This document shows positions 1-5,022 of a stretch of DNA of 6,629 nucleotides, piece after piece. Location: the NCBI GenBank assembly GCA_036405195.1, contig DASWYB010000072.1, forward strand, positions 1-6,629, written 5' to 3'. A program made the position numbers and the translations under genes. This DNA is from DASWYB01 sp036405195. Lineage in GTDB: Bacteria; Patescibacteriota; UBA1384; 2-12-FULL-50-11; DASWYB01. Positions within the stretch are counted from its first letter, which is position 1. Every line of letters starts with the position of its first letter. The notes under the pieces are model-generated. The model saw nothing but the letters and a program-made list of their open reading frames with translations, did no database searches and was not told the DNA's origin.

Positions 1-59
1 GTCTTACCGATAAATTCGGTGTTGACTGGATGGTAAACATTAGCAACGAAAAGGCATAA
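1..59 (+). CDS. C-terminal end of a probable VOC/PhnB-like (glyoxalase-fold) protein, partial
   Basis: Reading from base 3, the frame gives 18 residues, LTDKFGVDWMVNISNEKA, and then TAA at 57-59; the gene starts before the window. The pattern DKFGVxWMVN resembles the conserved last strand of PhnB/3-demethylubiquinone-methyltransferase-like members of the vicinal oxygen chelate superfamily, where a conserved FG..W is followed by the final beta strand. These are small metal-binding or metal-free proteins of varied and often unknown substrate. The family call rests on this short tail only, and no substrate can be assigned. A long perfect hairpin follows 9 bases after the stop, as expected at the end of a transcription unit. 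Confidence 0.6.
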   Translation, partial: LTDKFGVDWMVNISNEKA

Positions 60-68
60 GAATAAAAG

Positions 69-106
69 ATTCTAAAGAAGCAGCATAGTTGCTGCTTCTT
101 TAGAAT
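69..106 (+). terminator. Perfect 17-bp inverted repeat, probable terminator of the upstream gene
   Basis: Bases 69-85 pair without mismatch with 90-106, leaving a TAGT loop at 86-89. The upper stem is GAAGCAGC/GCTGCTTC, and the left flank is A-rich (AAAG) while the right arm carries CTTCTTT. It sits just after the stop at 57-59, so termination is the simplest role. There is no uninterrupted T tract beyond the stem; the T-rich stretch lies in the right arm, so termination efficiency is uncertain. The right arm ends in TAGAAT (101-106), which could also serve as a -10 box for the next gene. Confidence 0.65.
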
Positions 107-112
107 AACGCG

Positions 113-340
113 TTGAAAGGAGCCGTTATAAACACTGCCGACTCTCAGAACACTTTTTCTTATCTTTCAGCTCCGGCAAGGAGAGCGCTCGCCCGTGCTG
201 GTTATACCCAACTTGAGGAATTAACCAAGGTGAGAGAATCGGAATTGGCATTACTTCATGGAATAGGGCCAAACGCTTTAATAAAACTCCGTGCTGCATT
301 AGGCCAAGAAGGGCTCGCCTTCCGGCCCGAGGAGTCATAA
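113..340 (+). CDS. Small helix-hairpin-helix protein resembling RNA polymerase alpha CTD
   Basis: A 75-residue protein if started at TTG 113. Residues 18-45 (LSAPARRALARAGYTQLEEL) and 47-63 (LLHGIGPNALIKLR) form the paired helices and the GIG hairpin typical of the alpha-CTD/helix-hairpin-helix fold, which binds DNA backbone without strong sequence specificity. Many bacteria encode such stand-alone proteins of 70-100 residues, and their precise role is not established. The start is unusual. TTG 113 is the only standard in-frame start, because a TAG in frame lies at 101-103, and it has no Shine-Dalgarno sequence before it. Instead a TAGAAT box ends six bases upstream, suggesting a leaderless transcript. 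A good AAAGGAG lies inside the frame at 116-122, five bases before an ATA codon at 128; if ATA is the start, the protein has 70 residues and keeps the whole fold. recQ follows after 28 bases. Fold confidence is good; biological role unknown. Confidence 0.75.
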   Translation: MKGAVINTADSQNTFSYLSAPARRALARAGYTQLEELTKVRESELALLHGIGPNALIKLRAALGQEGLAFRPEES

Positions 341-353
341 GGGCGGTACTTTT

Positions 354-362
354 TGATATACT
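354..362 (+). promoter_or_regulatory. Extended -10 promoter giving a possibly leaderless recQ mRNA
   Basis: TGATATACT at 354-362 matches an extended -10 element (TG, one base, TATACT). It ends six bases before the recQ ATG at 369, so transcription would begin at or within a base or two of the A of the start codon. No convincing -35 element is seen, which an extended -10 can tolerate. The only purine run before the ATG, AGGG at 364-367, is one base from the start codon and too close to act as a Shine-Dalgarno site. The leaderless reading is inferred from this spacing. Confidence 0.45.
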
Positions 363-368
363 CAGGGC

Positions 369-2567
369 ATGCCAACTGATAGTTTAAGCCGAGCGAATAC
401 TCTTCATACCCTTTTAAAAACCCATTTCGGATACGATCACTTTCGGCCTCTCCAGGAAGAAATCATTACCCATATTACGGCTCAAAAAGATGCGTTTGTC
501 CTCATGCCAACGGGTGGGGGAAAGTCGTTATGTTATCAGCTCCCAGCGCTCTATTTTGAGGGAATAACGCTTGTTGTCTCTCCTCTGATTGCATTGATGA
601 AAGATCAAGTGGATGCGCTGACGGCGAACGGCATACCGGCAGCGTTTCTCAACAGTAGTTTAACAGTAGGAGAAATGAAGCGAGTACAGGAGAAAGCGCT
701 TCAAGGTGAGCTTAAACTACTGTATATTGCTCCCGAACGTTTAGCCGTGCCTGACTTTCAAAGTTTTTTACAGAGCCTGCCCGTATCTCTGGTTGCGATT
801 GACGAGGCGCATTGTATTTCTGAGTGGGGCCACGATTTTCGGCCCGACTATCGTAATTTACGTCGTTTACGTGAGCAATTTACGGCCGTTCCTGTTGTTG
901 CTCTCACTGCTACTGCAACTCATCGTGTGCGTGAAGATATAATTGAGCAACTCGGATTTCAGAATTCACCGACATTCATTTCGAGCTTTAATCGCGATAA
1001 TCTGAGCTATCACGTCCGGCCAAAACGCAATAGTTTTATGGGTCTTGTTGATATTTTAAAAAAACATCCTCAAGAATCAGCGATTGTGTACTGCTTTTCA
1101 CGTAGTGATACCGAATCAATGGCGGCCAACCTGAGAGAAGCTGGATTTACGGCACTACCGTATCATGCTGGATTGAGCAGCGAAACGCGGAAAGCTAATC
1201 AGGATAAGTTTATCCGCGACGAAGTTCAAATAATGGTAGCAACTATTGCTTTTGGAATGGGCATTGATAAGCCTGACATTCGTTTGATCGTTCATATGGA
1301 CCTGCCGAAAACTCTGGAAGGGTACTACCAAGAAACCGGCCGCGCAGGGCGTGATGGCCTGCCGAGTGAGTGTATTCTCTTCTATTCCTATGGCGATAAA
1401 ATGAAGCAGGACTTTTTTATTAATCAACTTGAAGATCCTCTCGAGCGAACAAACGCGCAGCAGAAACTGACCCATGTGATTGATTTTTGCCAGCTCGAAA
1501 CGTGTCGGCGGGCTTATTTACTGCATTACTTTGGAGAGATGTGGGAGAAACAATCATGTGATGCGTGTGATGCTTGCCTTACTCCTCGTGAACAATTTGA
1601 TGCCACAGAAATTACCAAAAAAATCCTTTCGGCGGTAGTACGAACTGGGGAACGCTTTGGCTTAAAGTATGTTACCGATGTTCTGATTGGAGCGAAAGAT
1701 AAAAAAATAAGAGAAAGAGGACATGATATGTTAAGTGTCTTTGGTATTGCTAGAGATATGCCAGAGTCAGATGTGATGCAGATTATGGCGTCGCTTGTGA
1801 CTAGACAGTTTCTCATGAAAAATGAGGGAGAATACGCTACCTTTCGCTTAAGTCAGCGGGCGAAGCAATTCTTACTGGAAAATGAGTCGATTATGCTTGC
1901 TAAACCGTTAGTGCGAGAAATCTCATTGAGCCGTCGTAAAAAGACAAAGGGCGAGCTTGAGTATAATCAAGATTTGTTTGAGGTTCTGCGTGTTTTGCGT
2001 AAAGAGCTCGCCGATGCCCGAGGTGTGCCGCCTTTCGTTATTTTCGGCGATGCGACACTCCAAGAGATGGCGACCTACTATCCCCGAGATAATCAAAGTT
2101 TACGAGAGATTACGGGTGTGGGAGATACGAAGCTTAAACAGTTTGGTCCTACTTTTTTACCAGTTATTTCTGATTTTGTGACGCAGCATGATATTCCAGA
2201 CGCACGGCCTATTTCTACGTTAAGACTGGTGAGGAGGGGAGCCGAGGAAAAGGAAGGTCTCACTTCTACCTATCTAGAAACGAAGCGGTTGCTTGACGAG
2301 CGGTTTAGTGTTGAGATGATTGCAAAAGCACGTAACCTTACTGAACAAACCGTGCTATCCCATGTTGAAAAACTTCTTCTCGAAGGTACAGATGTCATAA
2401 CTGACCACTTAAAATTTGAAGTTGAGGATTATAAGCGGACGGCAATCGAAAAAGCCTTTCTCCAAAGCGGGACTGAGTCATTATCTCAGGTAAAAGCAGC
2501 CTTAGGGGACGCCTATACCTATACCGATATTCGGATTACTCGTATATTGCTCCGTCATCATCTATAG
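369..2567 (+). CDS. recQ: ATP-dependent DNA helicase RecQ, long form
   Basis: A 732-residue superfamily 2 3'-5' DNA helicase that unwinds recombination and stalled-fork intermediates in the cytoplasm. All signatures are visible: motif 0 (FGYDHFRPLQ, 20-29), Walker A (PTGGGKS, 47-53), DEAH (145-148), the RecQ aromatic-rich loop (SEWGHDFRPD, 151-160), TAT motif III (180-183), motif V (ATIAFGMGIDKPD, 291-303) and motif VI (QETGRAGRDG, 321-330). The zinc site is complete with Cys379, 397, 400 and 403, spaced as in E. coli RecQ. An RQC winged helix spans about 412-515 and an HRDC domain about 536-605. The remaining residues, about 634-732, look like the helix-turn-helix extension (HTH_40 type) found in longer RecQ proteins; E. 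coli RecQ is about 610 residues and lacks it. No residue expected for catalysis is missing. The ATG at 369 is chosen because motif 0 follows at the usual distance and a -10-like box lies just before it. The gene ends with TAG, and no terminator is seen after it. Confidence 0.97.
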   Translation: MPTDSLSRANTLHTLLKTHFGYDHFRPLQEEIITHITAQKDAFVLMPTGGGKSLCYQLPALYFEGITLVVSPLIALMKDQVDALTANGIPAAFLNSSLTVGEMKRVQEKALQGELKLLYIAPERLAVPDFQSFLQSLPVSLVAIDEAHCISEWGHDFRPDYRNLRRLREQFTAVPVVALTATATHRVREDIIEQLGFQNSPTFISSFNRDNLSYHVRPKRNSFMGLVDILKKHPQESAIVYCFSRSDTESMAANLREAGFTALPYHAGLSSETRKANQDKFIRDEVQIMVATIAFGMGIDKPDIRLIVHMDLPKTLEGYYQETGRAGRDGLPSECILFYSYGDKMKQDFFINQLEDPLERTNAQQKLTHVIDFCQLETCRRAYLLHYFGEMWEKQSCDACDACLTPREQFDATEITKKILSAVVRTGERFGLKYVTDVLIGAKDKKIRERGHDMLSVFGIARDMPESDVMQIMASLVTRQFLMKNEGEYATFRLSQRAKQFLLENESIMLAKPLVREISLSRRKKTKGELEYNQDLFEVLRVLRKELADARGVPPFVIFGDATLQEMATYYPRDNQSLREITGVGDTKLKQFGPTFLPVISDFVTQHDIPDARPISTLRLVRRGAEEKEGLTSTYLETKRLLDERFSVEMIAKARNLTEQTVLSHVEKLLLEGTDVITDHLKFEVEDYKRTAIEKAFLQSGTESLSQVKAALGDAYTYTDIRITRILLRHHL

Positions 2568-2647
2568 TATATGAATAAGGTGGACGCACTTACGTACAGT
2601 TGTATTGGAATATTTGCCCTGGCTTAATTTAAAAAAAGGAACATAGT
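2568..2647 (+). promoter_or_regulatory. recQ-Gmad2 gene spacer with a strong RBS and only a weak promoter candidate
   Basis: This 80-base gap has no clear terminator hairpin, so read-through from recQ is possible. The best promoter candidate is TTGTAT (2600-2605) with CTTAAT (2623-2628) at 17-bp spacing, each matching consensus only partly. AAGGA at 2636-2640 lies seven bases before ATG 2648 and fixes that start over the in-frame ATG at 2654. Confidence 0.3.
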
Positions 2648-3127
2648 ATGGACATGCTTCAACGTACGATTTCGATTATTATTGTTTTACTCATCATCGT
2701 GTTTGGTGCGATATGGCTTCGAGGGAATGGTCAGAACGGTACGGTTACGGTTTCTCCTTCTCCCTCTGCTGCAGTAACGATTACAGCTACAGCTACAGCG
2801 TCAGCTAACCCGCTCATCGAAGTTACTCTCCCGCACGCAGACTCTCTTGTGACAAGTCCGTTGACAGTTACGGGGCAGGCCCGTGGTACATGGTTTTTCG
2901 AAGGTCAATTTCCCATTCGTTTAGTTGATGCAACGGGCAAAGAAATTGCTCGGGGCACAGCGCAGGCCAAAGGTGAATGGATGACAGAGGAATTTGTGCC
3001 GTTTGAAGGTACTCTCACGTTCTCGAAACCTTCGACAACGACCGGAAGTCTCATTGCCCAAAAAGATAACCCCTCTGGATTGCCACAAAACGACCAGTCG
3101 ATTTCGATCCCAGTGCGGTTTCAATAA
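2648..3127 (+). CDS. Membrane-anchored protein with a Gmad2 immunoglobulin-like domain
   Basis: A 159-residue protein. Residues 8-24 (SIIIVLLIIVFGAIWL) form one N-terminal hydrophobic segment without a lipobox cysteine, so it is probably a signal anchor placing the rest outside the cytoplasmic membrane. Residues 30-54 are a low-complexity Ser/Thr/Ala/Pro linker (SPSPSA, TATATASA). Residues 57-159 match the Gmad2 pattern: SPLTVTGQARGTWFFE (70-85), GEWMTEEFVPFEG (109-121), KDNPSGLPQND (139-149) and a terminal strand ending IPVRFQ. Gmad2 was named from spore-germination proteins, but it is widespread in non-spore-forming bacteria and common in Patescibacteria as a presumed extracellular adhesion or protein-binding module. 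No enzymatic function is indicated. It follows recQ by 80 bases with its own good ribosome binding site (AAGGA, 7-base spacing) and has no functional link to its neighbours that I can see. The domain call is firm; the role is unknown. Confidence 0.88.
   Translation: MDMLQRTISIIIVLLIIVFGAIWLRGNGQNGTVTVSPSPSAAVTITATATASANPLIEVTLPHADSLVTSPLTVTGQARGTWFFEGQFPIRLVDATGKEIARGTAQAKGEWMTEEFVPFEGTLTFSKPSTTTGSLIAQKDNPSGLPQNDQSISIPVRFQ
2782..2799 (+). repeat. Three perfect TACAGC hexamer copies in the Gmad2 protein linker
   Basis: TACAGC occurs three times head to tail at 2782-2787, 2788-2793 and 2794-2799. In frame it encodes alternating Thr-Ala in the flexible linker between the membrane anchor and the Gmad2 domain. 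Gain or loss of a unit would stay in frame and change only linker length. Confidence 0.8.
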
Positions 3128-3169
3128 TTAAGGGGTAGGCATCGTTGAGAAGGATAGTTGACATATCCA

Positions 3170-3198
3170 TAGACATTCCCTAGGGGGTACGGTATACT
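3170..3198 (+). promoter_or_regulatory. Sigma-70-type promoter for the RRM gene, with palindromic spacer
   Basis: TAGACA (3170-3175, one mismatch to TTGACA) and TATACT (3193-3198, one mismatch to TATAAT) are separated by exactly 17 bp. Transcription would start near 3205, giving a leader of roughly 110 nt before the RRM start at 3318. The spacer holds CCCTAGGG (3178-3185), a perfect 8-bp palindrome that a repressor could use, although no candidate regulator is visible. A second TTGACA at 3158-3163 is 29 bp from the -10 box and too far to pair with it. Confidence 0.7.
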
Positions 3199-3204
3199 AT
3201 AGCT

Positions 3205-3317
3205 ACTGTAAGAGATTCTCTATTCGTTTGCATCCTACTCGTGTGTGTTTGTCGCGTGCGGTGAGAGATAGAGAAGGGTCGACTTACGCACGGATTAAGT
3301 AAGATTAGGATGTGAAA
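3205..3317 (+). promoter_or_regulatory. Long 5' leader of the RRM gene with competing base pairings
   Basis: Several pairings are possible in this leader: AGAG 3211-3214 with CTCT 3218-3221; TTCTCTAT 3216-3223 with ATAGAGAA 3268-3275; CGTGCG 3255-3260 with CGCACG 3287-3292; and CTTAC 3283-3287 with GTAAG 3299-3303, which ends just before the AGGA ribosome binding site at 3307-3310. Some exclude each other, and the second and third together would make a pseudoknot. This could be a thermosensor or autoregulatory leader, since small RRM proteins in cyanobacteria are often cold-induced. That role is inferred; no known riboswitch class is recognised. Confidence 0.35.
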
Positions 3318-3641
3318 ATGGTAAAGAAACTCTATGTTGGTGGCATTGCATATGCTACAACTGATGATGGTTTGCGCCAGGCGTTCGAACAGGCTGGAAC
3401 AGTTGAAACTGCTTCAATCGTGATCGATCGCGAATCCGGCCGTTCAAAAGGCTTTGGTTTTGTCGAAATGGCAACCGAAGAAGAAGCTCAGGCTGCGATT
3501 AACATGTGGAATGGCAAAGAACTCGATGGTCGTACTCTCGTTGTTAACGAGGCTCGTCCCAAAGAGGATCGCCCCAGCAATGGTGGCGGATACCGAAGTG
3601 GCGGAAGCAACTTTGGTGGTGGTTACCGCGGTAATCGCTAA
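3318..3641 (+). CDS. Small RRM-domain RNA-binding protein with glycine-rich tail
   Basis: A 107-residue cytoplasmic protein made of one RNA recognition motif and a short tail. RNP2 is LYVGGI (5-10) and RNP1 is KGFGFVEM (44-51), including the two aromatic residues that stack on RNA bases. The MWNGKELDGRTLVVNEARP stretch (63-81) is the typical end of the fold. Residues 88-107 are rich in Gly, Arg, Tyr, Asn and Ser (GGGYRSGG, GGGYRGNR), like the tails of bacterial Rbp proteins and eukaryotic glycine-rich RNA-binding proteins. Such proteins bind single-stranded RNA as chaperones or regulators of mRNA. ATG 3318 is chosen because AGGA (3307-3310) lies seven bases upstream; an in-frame GTG at 3312 would add two residues but has poor spacing. 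The gene is a single-gene unit with its own promoter, long leader and terminator, and it ends in tandem stops TAA TAG. Specific RNA targets cannot be predicted. Confidence 0.93.
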   Translation: MVKKLYVGGIAYATTDDGLRQAFEQAGTVETASIVIDRESGRSKGFGFVEMATEEEAQAAINMWNGKELDGRTLVVNEARPKEDRPSNGGGYRSGGSNFGGGYRGNR

Positions 3642-3764
3642 TAGCCAATCATCATCCGTGAGCTAAGGCTCTCGGTATGCTGGCTCGAGCGGTATCTCGT
3701 CTTTAGCGAGGTATCTATATATCGCGCCACTGGCTAACGCCTACGGCCTGATGCGAATAAGCAC
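3642..3764 (+). other. Structured 3' untranslated region of the RRM gene
   Basis: No coding sequence is seen between the RRM stop and its terminator. Two hairpins can be drawn: 3656-3675 (CCG, T-T mismatch, GAGC; loop TAAG) and 3691-3715 (nine pairs including two G-U, loop TCTTTAG). GGTAT recurs at 3674, 3691 and 3710, at 17-19 base intervals. A palindrome GCTCGAGC lies at 3683-3690. It could be a long structured 3' UTR or a processed small RNA. No tRNA or known RNA family is recognised. Confidence 0.4.
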
Positions 3765-3809
3765 AAAAAACAGCCCCGATGCTCGCTTGCGAGCTACGGG
3801 CTGTTTTTT
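3765..3809. terminator. Strong bidirectional intrinsic terminator
   Basis: AAAAAACAGCCC (3765-3776) pairs perfectly with GGGCTGTTTTTT (3798-3809). Beyond a small internal loop, a second helix GCTCG/CGAGC (3781-3785 and 3790-3794) closes a CTTG tetraloop, a stable loop type. The A6 and T6 tracts make it functional in either direction. It ends the RRM transcript and insulates the pilus operon, which has its own promoter 50 bases downstream. Confidence 0.92.
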
Positions 3810-3857
3810 GGTATGTGTAACGCCATATTTTGTTCGCTTATGTGCTACTAAAACAGG

Positions 3858-3887
3858 TTGACAAGCTTTCTTTGGCTATGAAATGAT
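3858..3887 (+). promoter_or_regulatory. Probable promoter of the type IV pilus operon
   Basis: A perfect TTGACA -35 box lies at 3858-3863. The best -10 candidate is AATGAT at 3882-3887 with 18-bp spacing, matching four of six consensus bases. Transcription would begin near 3894, about 60 bases before the TTG start at 3954. It lies directly after the terminator at 3765-3809, where a new operon promoter is expected. In the leader, ACGGT 3901-3905 can pair with ACCGT 3928-3932. Confidence 0.55.
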
Positions 3888-3953
3888 GATCTTACAGCAA
3901 ACGGTATTTTGCCTCGTATGTGGGGGAACCGTAAAGGAGAAGGAGGGATTATT

Positions 3954-4511
3954 TTGCAGTCACCTGCATCACCATCATACGCCCCTCTTCCTCCTGAAGA
4001 GATGGGCCAAGGGAGTAACGTGCCCTATATTTTTGGTATTTTAGTAATGGTATTAGTCCTTGCAACGTGGGGATTATTGTCTCTGCTTGAATCAACACGC
4101 ACAAGCCAAGCGGTTGAAGCCAAGGCTCGGAGCAAGCAACTAGACACACAATTAAGTGACCCTGCGCTTCAGTCTGTTTTGGGCAAATATGTGGCCATCC
4201 AAACAGTTTCAAAACATATGACAACTTTATTGAATGACCGTTATATTTTTACGCCTACCTGGCAAGCTATTAAATCGAGCGTCCCGCCGGAAGTTCAGTT
4301 TACTACGGTAACGATGGCTCAAGATTATCGTTTTCGTATTACTGGAACGACCAAATCCGTCGCTGCATTGGCGGGATTCTCAAAAACATTAGCTTCTCAA
4401 TCTACTATTTCGAATGTTTCACCCGCATCTTTAGAAAAAGCAGGAGATAGCTATCGTTTTAGTTTAACTTTCTCTGTCACGCCGGGTGCGGCAGGAGTGG
4501 CTCATGAATAG
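3954..4511 (+). CDS. pilN: PilN-like type IV pilus inner-membrane protein
   Basis: A 185-residue protein: short cytoplasmic N-terminus (1-23), one membrane segment at about 24-44 (YIFGILVMVLVLATWGLL), a charged helix likely to form a coiled coil (45-70), and a C-terminal alpha/beta domain (about 105-177) with the PilN-like pattern of SSVPPEVQFTTV, RFRITGTTKSVAALAGF and SYRFSLTFSV. PilN pairs with PilO in the periplasm and links it to PilM in the cytoplasm to align pilus assembly. The TTG at 3954 is taken as the start because AGGAGG (3941-3946) lies seven bases upstream; ATG 3918 and TTG 3909 are in frame but have no ribosome binding site. PilN usually begins with an INLLP motif that binds PilM; here PLPPEE (11-16) sits at a similar place and may be a diverged form. 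No pilM lies upstream. The 3' end overlaps the PilO-like gene by 8 bases. The family call rests on architecture and order, since sequence conservation is low. Confidence 0.8.
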   Translation: MQSPASPSYAPLPPEEMGQGSNVPYIFGILVMVLVLATWGLLSLLESTRTSQAVEAKARSKQLDTQLSDPALQSVLGKYVAIQTVSKHMTTLLNDRYIFTPTWQAIKSSVPPEVQFTTVTMAQDYRFRITGTTKSVAALAGFSKTLASQSTISNVSPASLEKAGDSYRFSLTFSVTPGAAGVAHE

Positions 4512-5022
4512 AAATACGTTAGGGTTTCTTCTTTTTATCCTCGCTATCATGATTGGGGTGGGAGCTGTTTATCCTAAAGTTCGCTCTGTTCATATGGCGA
4601 GTGTTCAAAAAGATGCTGAACTTAAAGTAGTAGCTCTGAAAAAACAGCGTCTTGAACGCTTAAAATTGCTCAACCAAACATTCGATACAGAGTCAGTCAA
4701 AGTTGGAAAAGTTTTATCGGCGTTACCTAATGAGCCTGCCTATCCGGAAGCGTTAGTCTCACTTGAGACAATTGCCCGCGAAAGTGGCGTTTTGATCCAA
4801 TCGTTGCTTCCGCAAACAGATACGGATCGGCAAGAAATTAGTATTACCCTTGCAGGCGATGGTGGCTTAGCCAACGTTGAAAAGTTTCTTGATTCTCTTG
4901 CTTCTAATGATCGGCCGATCTCTATCGCTGCAGTTTCTATTACGAAGGCAAATGCTCAGCAAGTTTCTTTTACAATGACCGTACGGCTTCCTTTTGTTGA
5001 TGTTGCAGGAGCGACCCAATGA
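4504..5022 (+). CDS. pilO: PilO-like type IV pilus inner-membrane protein
   Basis: A 172-residue protein with a very short cytoplasmic tail, a membrane segment at about 6-23 (LGFLLFILAIMIGVGAVY), a charged helical region (29-65, probable coiled coil) and a periplasmic ferredoxin-like domain (about 78-163). Markers of the PilO family include YPEALVSLETIARESGVLIQ (80-99), where the helix groups two residues around an ES-G turn, and the ISITLAGDGGLANVEKFLDSL region (112-132). PilO forms heterodimers with PilN and connects to PilP to set the alignment complex of the pilus machine. ATG 4504 is preferred over an in-frame GTG at 4486, because AGGAG (4493-4497) lies six bases before it. The gene overlaps the PilN-like gene by 8 bases and ends in an ATGA overlap with the next, so translation is probably coupled. 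Confidence 0.85.
   Translation: MNRNTLGFLLFILAIMIGVGAVYPKVRSVHMASVQKDAELKVVALKKQRLERLKLLNQTFDTESVKVGKVLSALPNEPAYPEALVSLETIARESGVLIQSLLPQTDTDRQEISITLAGDGGLANVEKFLDSLASNDRPISIAAVSITKANAQQVSFTMTVRLPFVDVAGATQ

Noticed and set aside
1155..1475. Open frame on the minus strand inside recQ, and a similar one at 1526-1816
   Set aside because: They lie wholly antisense to conserved RecQ motifs, show no recognisable domain and no ribosome binding site; they are by-products of the recQ codons.
3158..3163. Perfect TTGACA as the -35 box of the RRM promoter
   Set aside because: It is 29 bp from TATACT and has no -10 at 16-19 bp; TAGACA at 3170 gives exact 17-bp spacing.
3454..3666. Second + frame overlapping the RRM gene
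   Set aside because: It begins within RNP1 coding sequence and has low-complexity content from the shifted glycine-rich tail; the RRM frame clearly explains this DNA.
3642..3764. tRNA or CRISPR-like element in the hairpin-rich region
   Set aside because: There is no T-loop GGTTCRA, acceptor pairing or CCA end, and the GGTAT repeats are far too short and unevenly spaced for a CRISPR array.
5006..5022. Possible TGA recoding (as glycine in Gracilibacteria or Absconditabacteria)
   Set aside because: TGA at 5020-5022 closes the pilO-like frame in a normal ATGA overlap with a ribosome binding site for the next gene, and long genes contain no in-frame TGA.
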